Part shown: one piece after another, positions 10,301 through 19,102 of the stretch | Layout of the letters: each line of letters begins with the position of its first letter | How positions within the stretch are numbered: position 1 is the stretch's first letter | Assembly (NCBI GenBank): GCA_024711025.1 | Contig: JANJTP010000018.1 | Location: 1 to 57,688 of the forward strand | Origin: Solirubrobacteraceae bacterium | GTDB taxonomy: Bacteria > Actinomycetota > Thermoleophilia > Solirubrobacterales > Solirubrobacteraceae | Length of the DNA: 57,688 nucleotides | Direction of reading: 5' to 3' | Notes under the pieces: model-generated | The model's database searches: none | The model's input: the letters and a program-made list of their open reading frames with translations, nothing else | Told to the model about the DNA's origin: nothing | Position numbers and translations under genes: made by a program

Positions 10301-11220
10301 AGCAGCACGAGCGACGGCAGCGAGCGCTGCGCGGCGAGCGCCGCCCCGTAGCGGTCGACGAGGTCCCGGCAGGCCTCGACCGGCGGCTCCCTCAGCAGAG
10401 CCGACCTCGCGGCGGGCCGCCAGCCGGCCACGTCCTGGGGATCGTGGGCGCCCCCCTCGAGGGCCTCCACGCAGGCCTCGAGCCGGCCGCGGGCCGTGAC
10501 GGCGGTCGGCGCCGAGGCGTCCGCGAGCAGCGCCAGCGCTTCGCGCGCGGCGTCGCGCAGCTCGGCGGCCAGCGGCGCCGGATCGCAGGTCGGCTCCGGA
10601 ACGGGTATCCGCGGGCGCTCGTCGCCGGCGTTTCGCAGGCTGTCGTGGACGCCGGAGACGAGCGCCGCGAGCTCGTCGTAGCCGATCGCCGCCAGCAGCT
10701 CCAGCGCCGCCAAGCCGTCCGGCGGCGGCCCGTCCAGCCAGGCGTCGAGCGCATCCGCGAACGCCTGGGCGCGCAGCTCGCGTGCATCGGCCTCGTCGAG
10801 CACGCGGAACTGCGGATCGAGTCCGGCGAGCACGGCGTGAGAGCGCAGGATCCGCGTACAGAGGCCGTCGATCGTCGTGATCCAGGCGCGCTCGCAGTCG
10901 CGCGCCGCCGCGTGCTCGCCGAGCTCGGCGAACCGCGCTCGCACGCGCTCGCGCAGCTCGCCCGCCGCCTTGCGGGTGAACGTCGTCGCGACGATCTGGT
11001 CGAGGCGGATCTCCCGCTCGGTCCCACGCGTCTCGAGGACGTCGCGGACGATCCGCTCGACGAGCACCGTCGTCTTCCCGGAGCCCGCTCCCGCCTGTAG
11101 CAGCAGGACCCCCTCACGGCGCTCCACCGCATCCGCCTGCTCGGCCGTGAGCGGGCGTCCGCCGGGTCCCGGCGGCGTGCCGCTCACGTGGTCGTCGAGG
11201 CCGACGTCGCCGATGGTCAT
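7372..11220 (-). CDS. AddA-like UvrD-family helicase with C-terminal PD-(D/E)XK nuclease
   Basis: 1,282-aa ATP-dependent helicase-nuclease of the AddA/RecB group, which resects double-strand breaks for recombination. Superfamily 1 motifs in order: Walker A AGAGSGKT (43-50), motif II LLVDEFQDSN, motif III GDALQSIYGFRHAD, motif IV TNFRSH, motif V TVHGAKGLEFDVVVFADL, and motif VI VAVTRARRRLVLSG. The C-terminal nuclease has LLVGSIDLL, VVDHKTD and the QRAAYALA helix. Cysteines in HASCGYGW and in C-X2-C-X6-C (ALCAECPGRGGLC) bracket it, the pattern of an iron-sulfur staple. The ATG at 11220 overlaps the upstream stop (ATGA), so the pair is translationally coupled. A low-complexity AEPSAA insert lies before the nuclease-proximal half. 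It could equally be called AdnA-like. Confidence 0.9.
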   Translation of the reverse strand: MTIGDVGLDDHVSGTPPGPGGRPLTAEQADAVERREGVLLLQAGAGSGKTTVLVERIVRDVLETRGTEREIRLDQIVATTFTRKAAGELRERVRARFAELGEHAAARDCERAWITTIDGLCTRILRSHAVLAGLDPQFRVLDEADARELRAQAFADALDAWLDGPPPDGLAALELLAAIGYDELAALVSGVHDSLRNAGDERPRIPVPEPTCDPAPLAAELRDAAREALALLADASAPTAVTARGRLEACVEALEGGAHDPQDVAGWRPAARSALLREPPVEACRDLVDRYGAALAAQRSLPSLVLLDDLLRRYGEGYEHAKRNAGALDFADLALRATRLLEGQPAVAAGYRRRLRRLLVDEFQDSNRLQLRLFDALGLADRFMVGDALQSIYGFRHADVEVFRDVRDELADDDGTASLTTNFRSHAAILDVINAALGDVHGPGEHIPLLAPGEGSPAEPSAAEPSAAASGAAEPSAAEPSAAEPGAAAPAARVELLITDESWSGASAEQLEPLLAGLPSQTSPTDAAEAALVAQRVREIVDAGEAAPNEIAVLVRAGAKLGLLERALGRVGLSAVAAQGRGWWERLEVLDLVAHLRTVANPTDEEALFAALRALAGVSRDTMALIALERRRVGRGGGDARAWAAATRLAAGEAAVAVPPAQRGLLARYVAIVDRDRAEAARLGPGPLLERVMRELRYDEALLRRPGGVRRLANARKLVRLAHGFAADRGGDVRALVDHAQAELEAGAVTSDASIDVGETDAIRLMTVHGAKGLEFDVVVFADLGRGPVNGARRLLVDGGRAGLKVTTLDRHEWKAFDYDDLDERRKTRERAEEARIVHVAVTRARRRLVLSGITNVAASSWPEPLEKAVAPLRWMVPCLLRGTDALERIADVGDETLTVARGKWCAPLRLAVSAPRTFGSVLRPPAPGGGAIRAARPSDDASAPAGSSRREGLAGTEPRHVGRDVGPARPEPASSGKGFPRRGSPEAAAGAIPVPPTLSYSSLDEHASCGYGWYLRRVLRLPSRESWDPAMERPAPSGSARRRGTLTHALLERVALHPGAEPPDESEILLTADACDIPRGEVDVAAQKAYVAAFLSSATGARAAAAAGVDREVRFTVALEPDDPAMPLLVGSIDLLAGEQDGTALVVDHKTDAIGADEDLAARVERDYGLQRAAYALAALAAGHERVEVVHLYLGRPDEPVSASFARTDESRLRAALLEAAAPLLAGEAAVTDSPSPALCAECPGRGGLCSWTDEEIARGGLARLAPEHAAGDAESSARGS
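9764..9850 (-). repeat. 15-bp repeats encoding an Ala-Glu-Pro-Ser linker in the AddA-like helicase
   Basis: About five copies of a 15-bp unit (plus-strand ggcgcttggctcggc) encode tandem AEPSA residues. They fall between the DNA-helicase 1A/1B and 2A regions, just before the segment beginning RVELLITDES, and probably form a flexible surface loop. Confidence 0.75.
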
Positions 11221-14200
11221 CCCTCGGCCCGACAGATCGAGGGATGGGCACAGCCCTCGTCGCGCCCCTGCCCGCAGCGACCCGGGCACGGCTCCAGGTG
11301 GCCCGATCGGATCGCCGCGACGACGTCGACGGCCACCGCCCGCACCCGGTCGCCGAGCTCAGCCAGCTCGCCGGCGGCGATCCGGTCGTCGGCGTCGGCA
11401 GCGACGTCGGCGCGCGCCTCGTCGGCGCCTTCGAGCAGGAACCCGCGCGCGGCGAGCTTGTCGGGCGCCGCGCCGACCGGCTGGTACAGCGCCCCGACGA
11501 CCCGCGTGCCGCGCCGCTCCTCGAGTCGCTCCAGCGCGAGCGCGTAGAGCGGCGCCTGCAGCCGGCCCTCGTCGAGCCACGAGCGCCACGAGCCCTGCCG
11601 GCCGCGGCCCTTGTAGTCGACGACGATCGCCTGCTCGCCGCGGCGGTCGATCCTGTCGATCCGCCCGCGCAGCTCGAGGCCGTCGGCGAGCGGCGCCGAC
11701 GGCGATCCCTCGTCGACGCCGAAGGCCAGCTCGAAGTCGCAGGGGGCGAACGAGGACCCGATCGCCGCCTCGTGGACGAGCGCGCGCACGAGGTCGGCCT
11801 CGACGCGGTGGCGCTCGGCGGCGCGCCTGCGCGGGTCGCCCGAGATCGGGTTGTCGCGCTCGACCACTTCGAGGTGTCCGCGCATCGCCTCGATCGCACG
11901 GGGCAGGCTGGCGCCGTCAAGCCGCAGCCCGCGATCCCGCAGCTCGCTCAGCGTGCGCTCGAGCACCGCGTGCTGGACGCGGCCGCGACCGAGCGGCTCC
12001 GCGTCCGGCTCGAGCGCGCCCGGCCGCAGGAGGTGCTCGACGAACCAGCGCACGGGGCACCGGGCGTACGCCTCCAGCTCGCTCGGCGACCAGACGACGC
12101 GTTCGGCGAGGCTCGCCAGCACCGCGGGGTCGCCGAGCGGCTCCGCGGCGGCCCGATCGGGCGCGCCGCCGCGCTCCAGGCCGGCGACCAGCGCGAGGGC
12201 GAGACGGTCTGCCACCTCGCCGGGGTTCTCTCCGGGATCCCACTCGACGGCGCCACGCCGGCGCTCGCGGGTGTCGGGCCGCCGATCGAGGCAGTCGAGC
12301 ACGTCTTCGGCGAATGGCGAGCGCATCGCGGGCTCGCCGTCGTCGTCCGCCAGGTGCCACGAGAGGACTAGCCTCTCGGTCGGGCGCGAGATCGCCGAGT
12401 AGAGCAGGTAGCGCTCGGCATCGAGCCGATCCTCGTGGCGGGGCAGCCGCAGCCGCGCGATCGTCGGCCGGACGGCGGTCGCCGCCTCGATCTCGGCGCG
12501 CTCGGCATCGCCGAGGAACGGCTCCCCGCTGCCGAGCTTCGGGAAGACGCCCTCCTGCAGGCGCGCGAGGGCAAGCACGCGCACGCGCCTGACGCGCATG
12601 AGCAACGGGTCGGCGACCGTCACCGCGCCCGGCCGCGGGCGCTCGCCGGCGTCGACCGGAAGCGCGGCCAGCAGATCGTGGAGCTCACGCGGATCGGGCG
12701 CCAGCGCGCGCTCCGCCGCCGCCAGCGAGCCCAGCTCGTCGAGTGCCACCAGGATCTCGCGGGCGGCCGCGGCATCCACGAGCTCGGGCCCGGCGAGCAG
12801 CGGCGCCGAGCCGCGCCATGCTCCGTCCGCCGGCGCGCGCCACGGCCCGGCGAGCAGCCGCCGGGTCTCCAGCGCGAGCGCGTCGCACAGACGACGTCCG
12901 CCGCGCTCGGCGGCGCCGGTGAGCCGCCCGAGCGCCGGGACGGAGGGGCCGCCGAGCTCCTCCAGCCGCTCGAGTGCGAACGGCAGCCCGCGCCGGCCGG
13001 CTCGCCGAAGATCGCGCTCGAGCCGGTCGGCGATCGACGCCCGGCGCAGCACGCCGGGCGTTCGCAGCCAGGTCAGCAGGTCGTCGGCATCGCCGTCGAG
13101 AAGCGCGCAGCGCAGCAGCGCGAGCAGCCCGCGGCCGAGCGAGGTGCGCTCGGCGGGCAGTCGATGCTCGAGCGCGAACGGGACTCCGGCGGCGCCCAGG
13201 ACCTCGCGAATCAGCGATCCCGCCGCCGCCGGATCGCGCACGGCGACCGCCATCTCGTCGAACGGGACGCCGTCGCGCTCATGCAGCGTGCGCAGCCGCT
13301 CGGCGACGAGCTCGAGCTCGGCCCGCTCCCCGCCGCCGACGAGCACGGCGATCGCGTCGCCGGGCTCCACCCGCTCGGCGTCCGGCTCGAAGATCGCGCG
13401 CTCGAGCCCCTGCAGGGCCGCGCGCGACGGCTCGGCGTAGTCGGCGTCGCCGGCGTCCAGCTCGACGATCTCGCCGGCGATCCGCGCGAGCCGCTCACGG
13501 GTCTCCTGGCGTCCGGCGAACGCCGCTCGCGGCTCGAACGGAAGCGAGACGACGAGCGGCGCCCGGGCACCGGTGGCCAGCGTCTCGACCGCATCGAGCT
13601 GCCCCGCCGTCAGGTCGTCGAAGCCGTAGAGGGCGACCGGCGTCCCGCCCCAGGCGGCCGGGCGCCGGCGCAGCTCGTCGCAGACCCTGCAAGCGTGCAG
13701 CGCGCCGTCGGGGCGTCCCAGCCGGTCGAGGCGCCGGCGATATGCCGCGTAGAGGGCCGCCAGCTCGCTCGCAAACCGGTCGCGGCCCGGAACATCCTCG
13801 GCCCAGGCGCCCATCGCCAGCGAGAACGAGCGAGGGTCGCTGCGCGCCGCGGCCAGCTCGCCGCACAGCTTCGCCAGCGCGCCCGAGAAGCCGGCGGTGG
13901 CCGCCGAGGCGGCGAGCGCCCGCAGCTCACCACGGTCCTGCAGCTCGCGCACCGCGCCCCGCGCGACCCGCTCGGCGGCGAGCTCCCCGAGCGGGGCCGT
14001 GCTCACGCCCGCGCGGCGCGCCATCTCGCGCCCGAGCTCGCGGAAGGTGACGACGCTCACGCCGAGCACGAGACCGTCCCGAGCGAGCTCGCGACGGAAG
14101 GCGTCGACCTCGTCGGCGTTGGGGACGACCAGCCACGGATCCCTGCCCGCGCGCGCGGCGGATCGAACGGCGTCGAGGACGCGGCCTGCCTTCTCGGCGT

Positions 14201-14231
14201 TCGCCGGGCCTGTGACGAGGGTCAACGGCAT
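11217..14231 (-). CDS. AddB-like PD-(D/E)XK nuclease subunit
   Basis: 1,004-aa partner of the downstream AddA-like protein. The N-terminus MPLTLVTGPANAEKAGRVLD sits where AddB proteins have a Walker A, but only Gly and Lys remain (GPANAEKA), so ATP binding is doubtful. The body resembles an inactive helicase fold (LYGFDDLTAGQLDAVE, ERYLLYSAISRPTERLVLSW). The C-terminal nuclease is intact by motif: LRGRIDRID, IVVDYKG and LQAPLYALALE. A cysteine in AYARCPVRWF plus a terminal cluster C-X3-C-X7-C-X5-C suggest a 4Fe-4S staple as in Bacillus AddB. The reading frame stays open far upstream through topB, but homology starts at this ATG. A GACCCT hexamer 10 nt before the ATG could be its -10 box. Confidence 0.85.
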   Translation of the reverse strand: MPLTLVTGPANAEKAGRVLDAVRSAARAGRDPWLVVPNADEVDAFRRELARDGLVLGVSVVTFRELGREMARRAGVSTAPLGELAAERVARGAVRELQDRGELRALAASAATAGFSGALAKLCGELAAARSDPRSFSLAMGAWAEDVPGRDRFASELAALYAAYRRRLDRLGRPDGALHACRVCDELRRRPAAWGGTPVALYGFDDLTAGQLDAVETLATGARAPLVVSLPFEPRAAFAGRQETRERLARIAGEIVELDAGDADYAEPSRAALQGLERAIFEPDAERVEPGDAIAVLVGGGERAELELVAERLRTLHERDGVPFDEMAVAVRDPAAAGSLIREVLGAAGVPFALEHRLPAERTSLGRGLLALLRCALLDGDADDLLTWLRTPGVLRRASIADRLERDLRRAGRRGLPFALERLEELGGPSVPALGRLTGAAERGGRRLCDALALETRRLLAGPWRAPADGAWRGSAPLLAGPELVDAAAAREILVALDELGSLAAAERALAPDPRELHDLLAALPVDAGERPRPGAVTVADPLLMRVRRVRVLALARLQEGVFPKLGSGEPFLGDAERAEIEAATAVRPTIARLRLPRHEDRLDAERYLLYSAISRPTERLVLSWHLADDDGEPAMRSPFAEDVLDCLDRRPDTRERRRGAVEWDPGENPGEVADRLALALVAGLERGGAPDRAAAEPLGDPAVLASLAERVVWSPSELEAYARCPVRWFVEHLLRPGALEPDAEPLGRGRVQHAVLERTLSELRDRGLRLDGASLPRAIEAMRGHLEVVERDNPISGDPRRRAAERHRVEADLVRALVHEAAIGSSFAPCDFELAFGVDEGSPSAPLADGLELRGRIDRIDRRGEQAIVVDYKGRGRQGSWRSWLDEGRLQAPLYALALERLEERRGTRVVGALYQPVGAAPDKLAARGFLLEGADEARADVAADADDRIAAGELAELGDRVRAVAVDVVAAIRSGHLEPCPGRCGQGRDEGCAHPSICRAEG

Positions 14232-14285
14232 CGATGCCCCCAGGGTCGCGCACCGACCGGCGGATCTGACCGTCGAGCCGATGAG

Positions 14286-14303
14286 GTGCCGCCGCGGCGG
14301 CAC
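14286..14303 (-). terminator. 18-bp perfect palindrome between topB and the AddB-like gene
   Basis: GTGCCGCCG / CGGCGGCAC is a perfect palindrome 70 nt after the topB stop and 55 nt before the next start. Folded as RNA it gives a strong 7-bp stem with a CGCG loop; it is best read as a terminator of topB, without a T-tract. Confidence 0.45.
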
Positions 14304-14374
14304 GACGACGCGGTCGTCGGACGCCGGCTCGGCGTGGCGCCGCGGCGCCCGGTCGCCCGCGGTGGCCGGGCGGC

Positions 14375-16621
14375 TCAGGCGGCCGCCACGCCGCCGCCGG
14401 TCGCTGCGGCGGTGACCTCGGCCTCGGCCTCGGCGTCGTCGACCTTCGGCGTCGCCGCGCCCTCCTTCGCCCAGGGCTCGTCGAACTGCACGCGCCAGCG
14501 CCCCTCGGGCGTCTGCTCGAGCGCCAGTCGCGCGCGGAACGAGCGGCCGCTGCGGCCGCGGAAGCCGGTGACCGGCTTTGCCGTCCGGCCGGCCGAGATC
14601 AGCTCTCGAACCACGCCCGGGCCGAGCTGCTTGCCGGCCTTCGCCTTCCAGATCACGAACCCGCAGCCCGGGTCGGCCCGGGACCAGCACGAGTAGCCCT
14701 TGCGGTTCTCGACGATGTCGTGGCCGCAGACCGGGCACGGGCCCAGGTTCGCGCGCGGGATCCGCACGTCCTTGAGCGTCTCGTCGAGCATGTTGACGGT
14801 CTGGCCGGCAAAGCTCGCGATGTCGCTCATGAAGCGCTCTCGCGTCTCCTCCCCGGACTCGATGCGCGCCAGGCGCAGCTCCCAGTCGCCGGTCAGGCCC
14901 GGCTGGGTCAGCGGATGCTCGCCGAGCAGGCGGATGACGTTCATCCCCTTCTCGGTCGGGACGAGCGCCCGGCCGTCGCGCTCGACGTAGCCGACGTCGA
15001 TCAGCCGCTCGATGATCGCGGCCCGAGTCGCCGGCGTGCCGATGCCGGAGTCCCCCATCGCCTCGCGCAGCTGGTCCTCGTCCACGAGCTTGCCCGCCGA
15101 CTCCATCGCTCCCAGCAGCGAGGCATCCGAGTAGCGCCGCGGCGGCTTGGTCTCCTTCTCCAGCGCGGTGACCTCGGTCACGTTCGCCTGCTCGCCCGCG
15201 GCGAGCTTCGGGAGCTGCTGGTCGCGGCCCTCGTCCTCGTCGCCCTCGCCCTCGGGAAGCTCGCCGTAGACGCCTCGCCAGCCCGGCACCAGCAGCACCT
15301 TGCCGCGGGTGCGGAACACGTGGCCGGCGACCGTCGTCTCGATCCGCGTGTTCTCGAACACGGCGTCGGGATGGAAGACGGCGAGGAACCGCCGCGCGAC
15401 GAGGTCGTAGATCCGGCGGTCGTCGTCGCCCATCTTCTCGAGCCGATGGGGCGCGTTCGTCGGGATGATCGCGTGGTGGTCGCCGACCTTCTCGTCGTTG
15501 ACGACCCGTGCCAGGGGAAGCAGGTCGAGCCCGGCGACGTACTTGGCGGCCGTTGCGTACTCCGGCCGCGCTCCGACCTGACGGGCCGTCGGCTTGATCT
15601 CGGCGACCATGTCGCCGGTCAGGTAGCGCGAGCTCGTTCGCGGATAGGTCAGCGCCTTGTGCTCCTCGTAGCAGCGCTGGGCGGCGGCGAGCGTACGCCG
15701 CGCCGAGAAGCCGTAGCGGGTGTTGGCCTCGCGCTGCAGCGACGTCAGGTCGTACAGCAGCGGCGCCCGCTCGCGGCGCTCGGTCGTCTCGAGCTTGGTG
15801 ATCTCGCCGCGCCCGCCGTCGACGTCCGCGACGATCGCGGCCGCCTCCTCGGCGCTCGCCATGCGGGGCTTGGCGCCGAGGTGGTAGCGCCCCTCGTAGG
15901 CCCGCCCGTCGTCGGTGCGCAGCGCGGCGTCGACGAGCCAGTAGCGCTCCGGCCGGAAGGCGCGGATCTCCTCCTCGCGGCGCGTGAGGATCGCAAGCGT
16001 CGGAGTCTGGACGCGGCCGAGCGACACGGCTCCGTCGAACGACGAGCGCAGGCGGATCGTCGCCGCGCGCGTCGCGTTCATGCCGACGATCCAGTCGGCC
16101 TCCGAGCGTGAGCGCGCAGCCAGCTCGAGCGTGTGCAGCTCGTCGCCGGGACGCAGCCGGCCGAAGCCGTCGCGGATCGCCGACTCCGTCATGGAGCTGA
16201 GCCAGAGCCGCTCGACGGGCAGCTTCGAGCCCGACTTCTCGTACACGTAGGCGAAGATCAGCTCGCCCTCTCGCCCGGCGTCGCAGGCGTTCACGACGAC
16301 GTCGAACTCGTCGCTGCGCAGCAGCCTGCTGACGACGCTCATCTGCTTCTGGGAGCGCTCGTCGCGCACCACGAGCCTGAAGCGCTCGGGGACGATCGGC
16401 AGGTCGCCCATCTTCCACTTGGCGAAGCGCGCGTCGTACTCGTCGGGATCGGCAAGGCCGACGAGGTGCCCGACGGCCCACGTGATGACGTGCTCGGGTC
16501 CCTCGAGCCAGCGCGCGGTCCGCTCGCCCGTCCCGGTGTGCTTCTGGAACGGACCCGGGAGCACGCGCGCCAGGTCTTGGCCCACGGACGGCTTCTCGGC
16601 GATGACGAGGGTCTTTCCCAT
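14375..16621 (-). CDS. topB: DNA topoisomerase III (type IA)
   Basis: 748-aa type IA topoisomerase that passes single strands to relax or decatenate DNA, here of the TopB/topoisomerase III kind. Toprim domain: LVIAEKPSVGQDLA at residues 5-18 and the acidic triad motif DAGREGELIF at 114-123. The core includes SLGRVQTPTLAIL (200-212) and the catalytic tyrosine Tyr326 in LTYPRTSSRYL. The C-terminal region carries a CPVCG...C...C zinc-ribbon-like module followed by an Ala/Glu-rich tail. The ATG at 16621 is preceded by TAAGGT at a 9-nt spacing, which predicts a leaderless mRNA. It lies just upstream of the AddA/B-like pair, a sensible grouping of recombination functions. Confidence 0.93.
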   Translation of the reverse strand: MGKTLVIAEKPSVGQDLARVLPGPFQKHTGTGERTARWLEGPEHVITWAVGHLVGLADPDEYDARFAKWKMGDLPIVPERFRLVVRDERSQKQMSVVSRLLRSDEFDVVVNACDAGREGELIFAYVYEKSGSKLPVERLWLSSMTESAIRDGFGRLRPGDELHTLELAARSRSEADWIVGMNATRAATIRLRSSFDGAVSLGRVQTPTLAILTRREEEIRAFRPERYWLVDAALRTDDGRAYEGRYHLGAKPRMASAEEAAAIVADVDGGRGEITKLETTERRERAPLLYDLTSLQREANTRYGFSARRTLAAAQRCYEEHKALTYPRTSSRYLTGDMVAEIKPTARQVGARPEYATAAKYVAGLDLLPLARVVNDEKVGDHHAIIPTNAPHRLEKMGDDDRRIYDLVARRFLAVFHPDAVFENTRIETTVAGHVFRTRGKVLLVPGWRGVYGELPEGEGDEDEGRDQQLPKLAAGEQANVTEVTALEKETKPPRRYSDASLLGAMESAGKLVDEDQLREAMGDSGIGTPATRAAIIERLIDVGYVERDGRALVPTEKGMNVIRLLGEHPLTQPGLTGDWELRLARIESGEETRERFMSDIASFAGQTVNMLDETLKDVRIPRANLGPCPVCGHDIVENRKGYSCWSRADPGCGFVIWKAKAGKQLGPGVVRELISAGRTAKPVTGFRGRSGRSFRARLALEQTPEGRWRVQFDEPWAKEGAATPKVDDAEAEAEVTAAATGGGVAAA

Positions 16622-16630
16622 CGGCGCGCA

Positions 16631-16636
16631 ACCTTA
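16631..16636 (-). promoter_or_regulatory. -10 box (TAAGGT) of topB
   Basis: TAAGGT on the minus strand with 9 nt to the ATG at 16621. The usual -10-to-start distance would put the transcript 5' end at or next to the start codon. Confidence 0.5.
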
Positions 16637-16713
16637 GCGACCGCGCGCCGGGGCGCTCCGCGGAAGCGTCGTCCCGGCGCGAAGCCGCGACCGCTGCGTC
16701 GCACTTTGCGGCC

Positions 16714-18519
16714 GTGCGCGCCGAACCCTCTACGCTGCGCCGCAGAGGCCGCTTGACCGAGCCGACGACGCGATCTGGGGAGCGCCGCGCCGGCCCGAAG
16801 CCGGCGCCGAGGACCGTGCGCCGGCGGCAATCAGACTCCGTCCGCCGCCGGCGACTCGCGATCGGCGGCGCCATCGCGGGCGTCGCGTTCGCCGTCGGCG
16901 CCGCCGTCGGCGCCGGTGCCGGCGACGACGGCGAGGCGACCGTCGCCGCGTACGCGCGTGCCTGGGCACAAGCCGACTGGGCGCGGATGCACGCGCAGCT
17001 CGCGGCGACGACCCGCCGACGCACCGATCTGATCGCCTTCGCGCAGGCGAACCGCGACGCGCTCGCGACGGCGACGGCCGACGAGCACGCGGTCAGCACC
17101 GGGCGCCCCAAGCGGGTCGGCGAGGACCGCTGGCGAGTTCCGGTCGCGATCCGCACGCGCGTCTTCGGCACCGTACGCGGCGCGGTGCTCGTGCCGCTGG
17201 TCCGCGAGGGAGACTCGCTCAAGGTTGCCTGGACGGCGCAGCTGGCCTTCCCGGGCCTGCGCCGGGGCGAGGCTCTCTCACGCGAGACGCGGCTGCTGGA
17301 GCGCGGCGCCCTGCTGGCCCGTGACAAGACCGTGCTCGCGGCGGGACCGCAGCGCTCCTCGCCGATCCCCGACGTCGCCGGCCAGGTCGTGGGCGCTCTG
17401 GGGCCCGCGCCGCCCGAGCAGGCTGCGCGACTCGAGGCGCTCGGAGTTCCCCCCGGCGCCCCGGTCGGGCTCACCGGCCTCGAGCGCATCTTCGACGAGC
17501 GGCTCGCCGGTGCGCCCGCCGGCATGCTGCGCGCGGGCAGCCGGACGATCGCCCGCTCTGCCGGACGGCCGGGCGAGAACGTGCGTACGACGATCGCCCC
17601 GGATCTGGTGCGCGCCTCCGTCGCGGCGCTGGCCGGGCGCTATGGGGGCTCGGTGACGATCGACCCGCGCGACGGCGCCGTCCTCGCGTTCGCCGGGGCG
17701 CCGTTCTCGCTCCTCCAGCCGCCGGGCTCGACGTTCAAGATCGTCACGACCGCCGCCGCGCTCGACGCCGGCGTCGCGAGCACGCGCAGCAGCTTCCCGT
17801 TCGAGGAGCGAGCCGTGCTGTCCGGCGTGCCGCTCGCGAACGCAGGCGGCGAGATCTGCGGCGGGACGCTCGCCCAGGCGTTTGCCGAGTCCTGCAACTC
17901 GGTCTTCGCGCCGCTCGGCGCGAGGCTGGGCGCGAAGCGCCTCGTCGCCGCGGCCGAGCGCTTCGGCTTCAACGCCGACCCGCCGTTTCCGGGCGTCGCA
18001 CGCAGCACGATCCCCGCGGCCGGAGAGATCGGCGACGACCTCGCGGTCGGCTCGACGGCCATCGGCCAGGGCCGGGTGCAGGCGACGACGCTGCTCATGA
18101 CCCGGGTCGCGGCGAGCGTTGCCGCGGGCGGCTATGCACCCCGCCCGACGCTCGACCTCGCGACGGCGCGCGCCACTCGACCCCGCGACGGCGAGCGTGT
18201 CATGAAGCCGTCGACCGCGCGGACCCTGGAACGGCTGATGCTCGACGTCGTGCGCACGGGCACCGGGCGCGCGGCGCAGATCGCGGGCGTTCCGGTCGCG
18301 GGAAAGACCGGCACCGCCGAGCTGCGCTCACGCGAGCCGGGCGACACGAGCACCAACCCCGACGAGACGACCGCGTGGTTCGTCGCGTTCGCCCCGGCCG
18401 GCAAGAGCCGCACGCCGCGCGCGTGCGTGGGCGTCGTGCTCCCCGGGCAGGGTGCGGGCGGCGACGTCGCGGCGCCGGTGGCGCGCGAGATCCTCGTCGC
18501 GGCCCTGCGGCGAGGCTGA
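16714..18519 (+). CDS. Penicillin-binding protein (transpeptidase) with NTF2-like N-terminal domain
   Basis: 601-aa class B-type penicillin-binding protein that cross-links peptidoglycan outside the membrane. A basic cytoplasmic N-terminus is followed by one membrane anchor (about 48-70, LAIGGAIAGVAFAVGAAVGA) and an NTF2-like/MecA_N-type domain (about 72-175). The transpeptidase motifs are complete: SxxK at Ser339 (PPGSTFKIV), SxN at 393-395 (ESCNS) and KTG at 531-533 (AGKTGTAE). The start is uncertain: GTG at 16714 gives the full length, while TTG at 16753 has a GAGG site just upstream and a TACGCT hexamer (16731-16736) placed to start a short leader. It is divergent from topB. Confidence 0.9.
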   Translation: MRAEPSTLRRRGRLTEPTTRSGERRAGPKPAPRTVRRRQSDSVRRRRLAIGGAIAGVAFAVGAAVGAGAGDDGEATVAAYARAWAQADWARMHAQLAATTRRRTDLIAFAQANRDALATATADEHAVSTGRPKRVGEDRWRVPVAIRTRVFGTVRGAVLVPLVREGDSLKVAWTAQLAFPGLRRGEALSRETRLLERGALLARDKTVLAAGPQRSSPIPDVAGQVVGALGPAPPEQAARLEALGVPPGAPVGLTGLERIFDERLAGAPAGMLRAGSRTIARSAGRPGENVRTTIAPDLVRASVAALAGRYGGSVTIDPRDGAVLAFAGAPFSLLQPPGSTFKIVTTAAALDAGVASTRSSFPFEERAVLSGVPLANAGGEICGGTLAQAFAESCNSVFAPLGARLGAKRLVAAAERFGFNADPPFPGVARSTIPAAGEIGDDLAVGSTAIGQGRVQATTLLMTRVAASVAAGGYAPRPTLDLATARATRPRDGERVMKPSTARTLERLMLDVVRTGTGRAAQIAGVPVAGKTGTAELRSREPGDTSTNPDETTAWFVAFAPAGKSRTPRACVGVVLPGQGAGGDVAAPVAREILVAALRRG

Positions 18520-18535
18520 CCGCCGCGGCTCGCGC

Positions 18536-19096
18536 TCAGACGTCGAGCTGGACGCTCGACTCGGCGCCCGGCAGCTCGCTGCTGCCGAACGCCAGCTCGA
18601 GCGGGCGGAAGTCGAGCGCCTGGCGCGGCAGCTTGAACAGCACCAGCGCGCCGGTCGACGGGCTCTGCGCCGGGACGCTGCCCAGCTCGGGGTACTGGCT
18701 CTTGCCGGGCACCCTCACCGAGCGGTAGGCGAAGCTGTTCACCGGCTGCAGCTGGATCGGCTGGTACGTGACACCGCGCGTGTCGACGATCCGAAACTCG
18801 TCGGCGCCCCGCTGCGCACCGTCGGTCTCGTTGAAGATCCGCACCCAGACGCCGAACCAGACCTGGTCGGCGGTGAGCTCGCGCTCCGCCGGCGGAATGC
18901 CGACGAGCGTCTGGCGGTCGCCGAGCTCCTGCGGGTTCAGCTGGCGCGAGATCTGCACCTGGTACTGCATCTCGCCGAGCGTGACGTAGAAGGCCTCGGA
19001 CTCGCCGTGCGTGACGCGCTGCTCCTTGTCGCCACAGGCGGCGAGGCCCAGGATGGCGAGTGCGGCGAGCAGGATCGGCAGGAGTCGGCGGCTCAT
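18536..19096 (-). CDS. Secreted lipoprotein, unknown function
   Basis: 186-aa predicted lipoprotein. The N-terminus MSRRLLPILLAALAILGLAA ends in a lipobox with the lipidated Cys in LAACGDKEQ. The mature part (about 165 aa) is beta-rich: AFYVTLGEMQYQVQISRQL, VWFGVWVRIFNETD, DEFRIVDTRGVTYQPI and ALVLFKLP. That layout recalls DUF4352-type immunoglobulin-like extracellular domains, but the match is only by eye. The ATG at 19096 follows TAGACT by 10 nt (leaderless). Convergent with the PBP gene, 16 nt apart. Confidence 0.75.
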   Translation of the reverse strand: MSRRLLPILLAALAILGLAACGDKEQRVTHGESEAFYVTLGEMQYQVQISRQLNPQELGDRQTLVGIPPAERELTADQVWFGVWVRIFNETDGAQRGADEFRIVDTRGVTYQPIQLQPVNSFAYRSVRVPGKSQYPELGSVPAQSPSTGALVLFKLPRQALDFRPLELAFGSSELPGAESSVQLDV

Positions 19097-19102
19097 GGCC
19101 GG

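Noticed and set aside
11217-17525. A single open frame of about 2,100 codons on the minus strand.
   Set aside because: Only the part up to 14231 has homology (AddB-like). The rest is the out-of-frame shadow of topB and the PBP gene, open only because stop codons are rare at this G+C content.
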